Shown: positions 4,787-7,404 of the stretch, piece after piece
How the letters are laid out: every line of letters starts with the position of its first letter
Numbering within the stretch: the first letter of the stretch is position 1
NCBI GenBank assembly: GCA_028293405.1
Contig: JAQGOW010000518.1
Span: forward strand, 1-7,404
DNA from: Verrucomicrobiales bacterium
Lineage (GTDB): Bacteria; Verrucomicrobiota; Verrucomicrobiia; Limisphaerales; Palsa-1400
Direction: 5' to 3'
Length of the DNA stretch: 7,404 nucleotides
Translations under genes and position numbers: made by a program
Notes under the pieces: model-generated
Databases searched by the model: none
What the model was told of the DNA's origin: nothing
What the model saw: the letters and a program-made list of their open reading frames with translations, nothing else

Positions 4787-4789
4787 TTA
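4784..4789. other. Abutting stop codons of two convergent genes
   Basis: The palindrome TAATTA holds the TAA of the metallophosphoesterase gene (plus strand) and the TAA of nuoM (minus strand) with no base between them. Each gene therefore has its transcription end inside the coding region of the other unless termination is factor dependent. No hairpin with a T-run is seen nearby on either strand. Confidence 0.9.
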
Positions 4790-6334
4790 GTTGAGCCCTT
4801 TAAGAATTTGGAGCGTAGTTGGGTTTGTGATCGCAATCGCGATCTGCGGGAAAATTCCGAGCACGAACATCAACGCAATCGCCGGCAGCGCGATGAAGCG
4901 TTCGGAAGTCGTCAGGTCAAACTTCGCTCCAACCGTCTTGGTCAAAGGCCCATGAAACACCCGCTGGATCAGCGTCAGGATGAACACCGCCGTCACAAGC
5001 AATCCGATCGTCGACACCGCCGCCGCACCCGATGCCAGCGGGAACACGCCCTTGAAAATCAGGAACTCGCCAACAAACCCATTCAACCCCGGCAATCCCA
5101 ACGACGCAAACAACGTGATCCCCATGAACCCGCAAAGCACCGGCGCAACCTTGCGCAGGCCACCGAAACTTTCGATATCACGCCGCCCACCATTGCGTTG
5201 TTCCAACACGCCGACGAAATAAAACAGCGCACACGCCGTCAACCCATGATTCACCATCTGCAACAACACCCCATTCAACGCCGCCGCTTTTTCAAGAGGT
5301 GCGTTAATCGACCCGTCGGTCATTTTGACGATCGCAAAAATGCCGAGCAGACAATACCCAAGGTGATTGATCGATGAATAAGCGACGATGCGTTTGATAT
5401 CGCGTTGCGCAAACGCGCTGAACGCTGACACGACAATCGTCGCGACCGCAAACCACAAGAGCGGAGTGGCCAGCGCGCGTGTTTGCTCTGGAAAGATCGG
5501 CAGCAAAATCCGGATAAAACCGTAAACGCCCATCTTCGACATCGCGCCCGTCAGCACCATGCTCGTGCTCGTCGGCGCCTCCGTATAAGCGTCCGGCAAC
5601 CACGTGTGAAACGGCACCATCGGCACTTTCACAGCGAACCCGAGCAACACACCGAAAAAGAGAACAGTGGTGAGACCGTGTTGGGTTTTAAAGATCCCAC
5701 CACCAAGTTTTGCAAAGAGCATCTTGCCCAGTTCCCCTGAGCGTGCGAGCTCGGCCAGTTGGTTGAAGTCAAAGATTCCCGTCGCCGCCTGAATCGCGAT
5801 AAACGCCAGCAACATCGCCACACTGCCTACGAGCGTGTAGATGAAGAACTGCATCGCCGCCCGCGTGCGATTCGGCCCGCCCCAAAGCTTGATCAGGAAA
5901 AACGCGGGGATCAGGCTCAGTTCCCAAAAGATAAACCAATGGAAAAAGTTCAACGCAGTGAAAGTTCCGAACAGTCCCGTTTGCAACATCAGCAAGAGCG
6001 CGAAATACAATTTCGGATTATCCTGAATGCGCCACGCCGCCAACATCGCGAACGGAATGACGAATGCCGAAAGCAGAATCATCAACAAACCGAGCCCATC
6101 GATGCCGAGATGAAACTCAATCCCGAGCGACGGAATCCAATTGCCGCGCTCAACGAATTGCATCTGGGTGTTGGCTGGATCGAAGCCAGCCCAAACACAA
6201 ATCGCGAGCGCGAAAGCAAACAAGGACGCGCCCAGCGCAGTCTGTCGCGCCCACGTGCGCGGAACGACCGCGAGCAACGCCGCGCCCACCAGCGGCACGA
6301 ATGTCAAAATCGTCAGCAACGGATAAGAATTCAT
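4787..6334 (-). CDS. nuoM: NADH-quinone oxidoreductase subunit M
   Basis: A 515-residue antiporter-like membrane subunit of respiratory complex I, which couples quinone reduction to proton pumping across the cytoplasmic membrane. About 14 hydrophobic helices are expected and visible. Conserved functional residues are present: Glu138 in FWELSLIPAFF, Lys236 in GFAVKVPMVPFHTWLPDAYTEAP, Lys267 in GAMSKMGVYG, RDIKRIVAYSSINHLGY (311-327), His363 in VNHGL, and Glu423 in LPGLNGFVGEF. Length agrees with bacterial NuoM (about 500-510). The start is the ATG at 6334, which overlaps the nuoL TGA as ATGA; the frame stays open to 6460 but the extra 42 residues are the nuoL tail read in another frame. This is the last gene of the operon in view: it ends against the convergent metallophosphoesterase gene. 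Confidence 0.97.
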   Translation of the reverse strand: MNSYPLLTILTFVPLVGAALLAVVPRTWARQTALGASLFAFALAICVWAGFDPANTQMQFVERGNWIPSLGIEFHLGIDGLGLLMILLSAFVIPFAMLAAWRIQDNPKLYFALLLMLQTGLFGTFTALNFFHWFIFWELSLIPAFFLIKLWGGPNRTRAAMQFFIYTLVGSVAMLLAFIAIQAATGIFDFNQLAELARSGELGKMLFAKLGGGIFKTQHGLTTVLFFGVLLGFAVKVPMVPFHTWLPDAYTEAPTSTSMVLTGAMSKMGVYGFIRILLPIFPEQTRALATPLLWFAVATIVVSAFSAFAQRDIKRIVAYSSINHLGYCLLGIFAIVKMTDGSINAPLEKAAALNGVLLQMVNHGLTACALFYFVGVLEQRNGGRRDIESFGGLRKVAPVLCGFMGITLFASLGLPGLNGFVGEFLIFKGVFPLASGAAAVSTIGLLVTAVFILTLIQRVFHGPLTKTVGAKFDLTTSERFIALPAIALMFVLGIFPQIAIAITNPTTLQILKGLN

Positions 6335-7404
6335 GAACACCCCCAAAGCAGAACAATCACCAGCAGGCACATCGCCAGCCCGATCGCGCGCATGTAGCGC
6401 TGGATTTGGCCGTTCTGAATTTTCGAAAGCAACCACGCGCCGTCGCGCACCGTCGCACAACCTTCATCAAAGCCATTGTTGACGAGCTTTTCATCCGATT
6501 CGCGACTGATGTTTGAAATCAGCAGGACAACATTCGAAACGAGACTGACGAGACCTCCCCAGATATTGTCATCAAACCACGCGCACGTTTTGGAGAGCAC
6601 CGCGTTGAGGCGAATGACCGTCGCTTCATAAAATTCGTCGACAAAAAACTTCCGTTCGAGCAGCCGGTATACCGACGGGAAACTTTTTGCGATCGGGTCC
6701 GCATTGGTGGCGCGACGATAAATCAAGAAGCTCAATCCGATACCGCACGCGACCACGGCGGTCGATAGCAACATTAGTCCGGTCGCTTCGCCGAGTTTGC
6801 TGAATTCAACTTGTGCCGGCTCGCCGCTCAAGAACGATTGAAACCACGGCCATGCCGGAGTTCCGATGGCGCCTAGAACGATTGCGAACACGGCGAGAAT
6901 GGCGAGCGGCACTGTCATCACGCGCGGAGATTCGTGCGGATGCTTCAGCGCCGGATTGGCAGGTTTGAAGAAGACGTAATAAACCTGGCGCGTCATGTAA
7001 AACGCAGTCAGAAACGCGCCGGCCACACCGAGCAGAAACGGAATGCTGGAAGGTTCCCAATGGTGCGCCGCGTGCAGAATGGCGTCCTTGCTCCAGAAAC
7101 CCGAAAAGACCAGTGGCACACCGCACAGCGCCATCATGCCGACGGCATATGTGGCAAACGTCAGCGGCATATATTTGCGCAGCCCGCCCATGTTGCGAAT
7201 GTCTTGTTCCTCGTGACAGCCGTGAATGACTGAGCCCGCGCCGAGAAATAACAGCGCCTTAAAAAATGCGTGCGTGATCAGGTGGAACATCCCGACCGAT
7301 ACACCACCCACGCCCAAACCCATCATCATGTAACCGAGTTGCGAAACGGTAGAGTAGGCAAGAATGCGATTGATATCATTTTGCGCGACGGCGATCGACG
7401 CAGC
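6331..7404 (-). CDS. nuoL: NADH-quinone oxidoreductase subunit L, C-terminal part (cut by window edge)
   Basis: The last 357 residues of the largest antiporter-like complex I subunit; the start lies beyond 7404. The fragment begins AASIAVAQNDINRILAYSTVSQLGYMM, aligning with E. coli NuoL from about residue 294. It keeps HLITHAFFK (fragment 41-49), which matches His334, His338 and Lys342 of the E. coli protein, and GFWSKD (Lys at 106, matching Lys399). The lysine of the usual DIKR motif (E. coli Lys305) is Asn here. The later part shows antiporter helices, then an amphipathic region (about 230-335) for the long lateral helix, ending with the anchor helix AIGLAMCLLVIVLLWGCS. The stop TGA overlaps the nuoM ATG by 4 bp, so translation is coupled. 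An internal ATG at 7329 is not the start. Confidence 0.96.
   Translation of the reverse strand, partial: AASIAVAQNDINRILAYSTVSQLGYMMMGLGVGGVSVGMFHLITHAFFKALLFLGAGSVIHGCHEEQDIRNMGGLRKYMPLTFATYAVGMMALCGVPLVFSGFWSKDAILHAAHHWEPSSIPFLLGVAGAFLTAFYMTRQVYYVFFKPANPALKHPHESPRVMTVPLAILAVFAIVLGAIGTPAWPWFQSFLSGEPAQVEFSKLGEATGLMLLSTAVVACGIGLSFLIYRRATNADPIAKSFPSVYRLLERKFFVDEFYEATVIRLNAVLSKTCAWFDDNIWGGLVSLVSNVVLLISNISRESDEKLVNNGFDEGCATVRDGAWLLSKIQNGQIQRYMRAIGLAMCLLVIVLLWGCS

Noticed and set aside
6335..6460. Upstream extension of nuoM to 6460
   Set aside because: The extra 42 residues are the nuoL C-terminus in another frame; the ATG at 6334 gives the normal NuoM N-terminus and an ATGA overlap.

Overview
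The window looks like chromosomal DNA of a Verrucomicrobia-type bacterium, possibly of the Pedosphaera/Limisphaera group. This is an inference from protein style, GC-rich coding sequence, the near absence of Shine-Dalgarno sites, and heptamer-repeat intergenic DNA of a kind I associate with that group. No rRNA or other marker gene is present to confirm it.

Layout, left to right. Positions 1-153 hold two arrays of a 7-bp repeat in opposite orientations. Next come two minus-strand housekeeping-type genes: a SMUG1-type uracil-DNA glycosylase (155-877) and a DUF421/YetF-like membrane protein (936-1463). A minus-strand type II toxin-antitoxin pair follows (antitoxin 1826-2044, RelE/ParE-type toxin 1566-1829), with the two genes overlapping as GTGA. 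Then there is a run of minus-strand genes of unknown function: a 57-residue predicted double-spanning membrane protein (2132-2305), a single-anchor protein (2318-2743), a 206-residue protein with a probable FN3-like C-terminal half (2798-3418), and a 111-residue protein made mostly of ten heptapeptide repeats (3440-3775). The last is encoded by a 21-bp tandem repeat whose core is itself nearly palindromic. A near-consensus minus-strand promoter (3788-3815) lies just upstream of it and could drive the whole run.

On the plus strand, 3878-4786 encodes a Tat-exported calcineurin-like metallophosphoesterase. Its stop codon abuts the stop codon of the convergent nuoM gene. The right end is the distal part of a complex I operon read on the minus strand: the C-terminal 357 residues of NuoL (6331-7404, cut by the window edge) overlapping nuoM (4787-6334) by ATGA. 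No nuoN follows nuoM here.

The right end (nuoL-nuoM) is respiratory core genome. The middle (about 1566-3775) is accessory: toxin-antitoxin, small membrane proteins and repeat proteins. The least explained element is the 21-bp repeat array at 3506-3715, which can be read as a heptapeptide-repeat gene, as an array of binding sites spaced by two helical turns, or as both.
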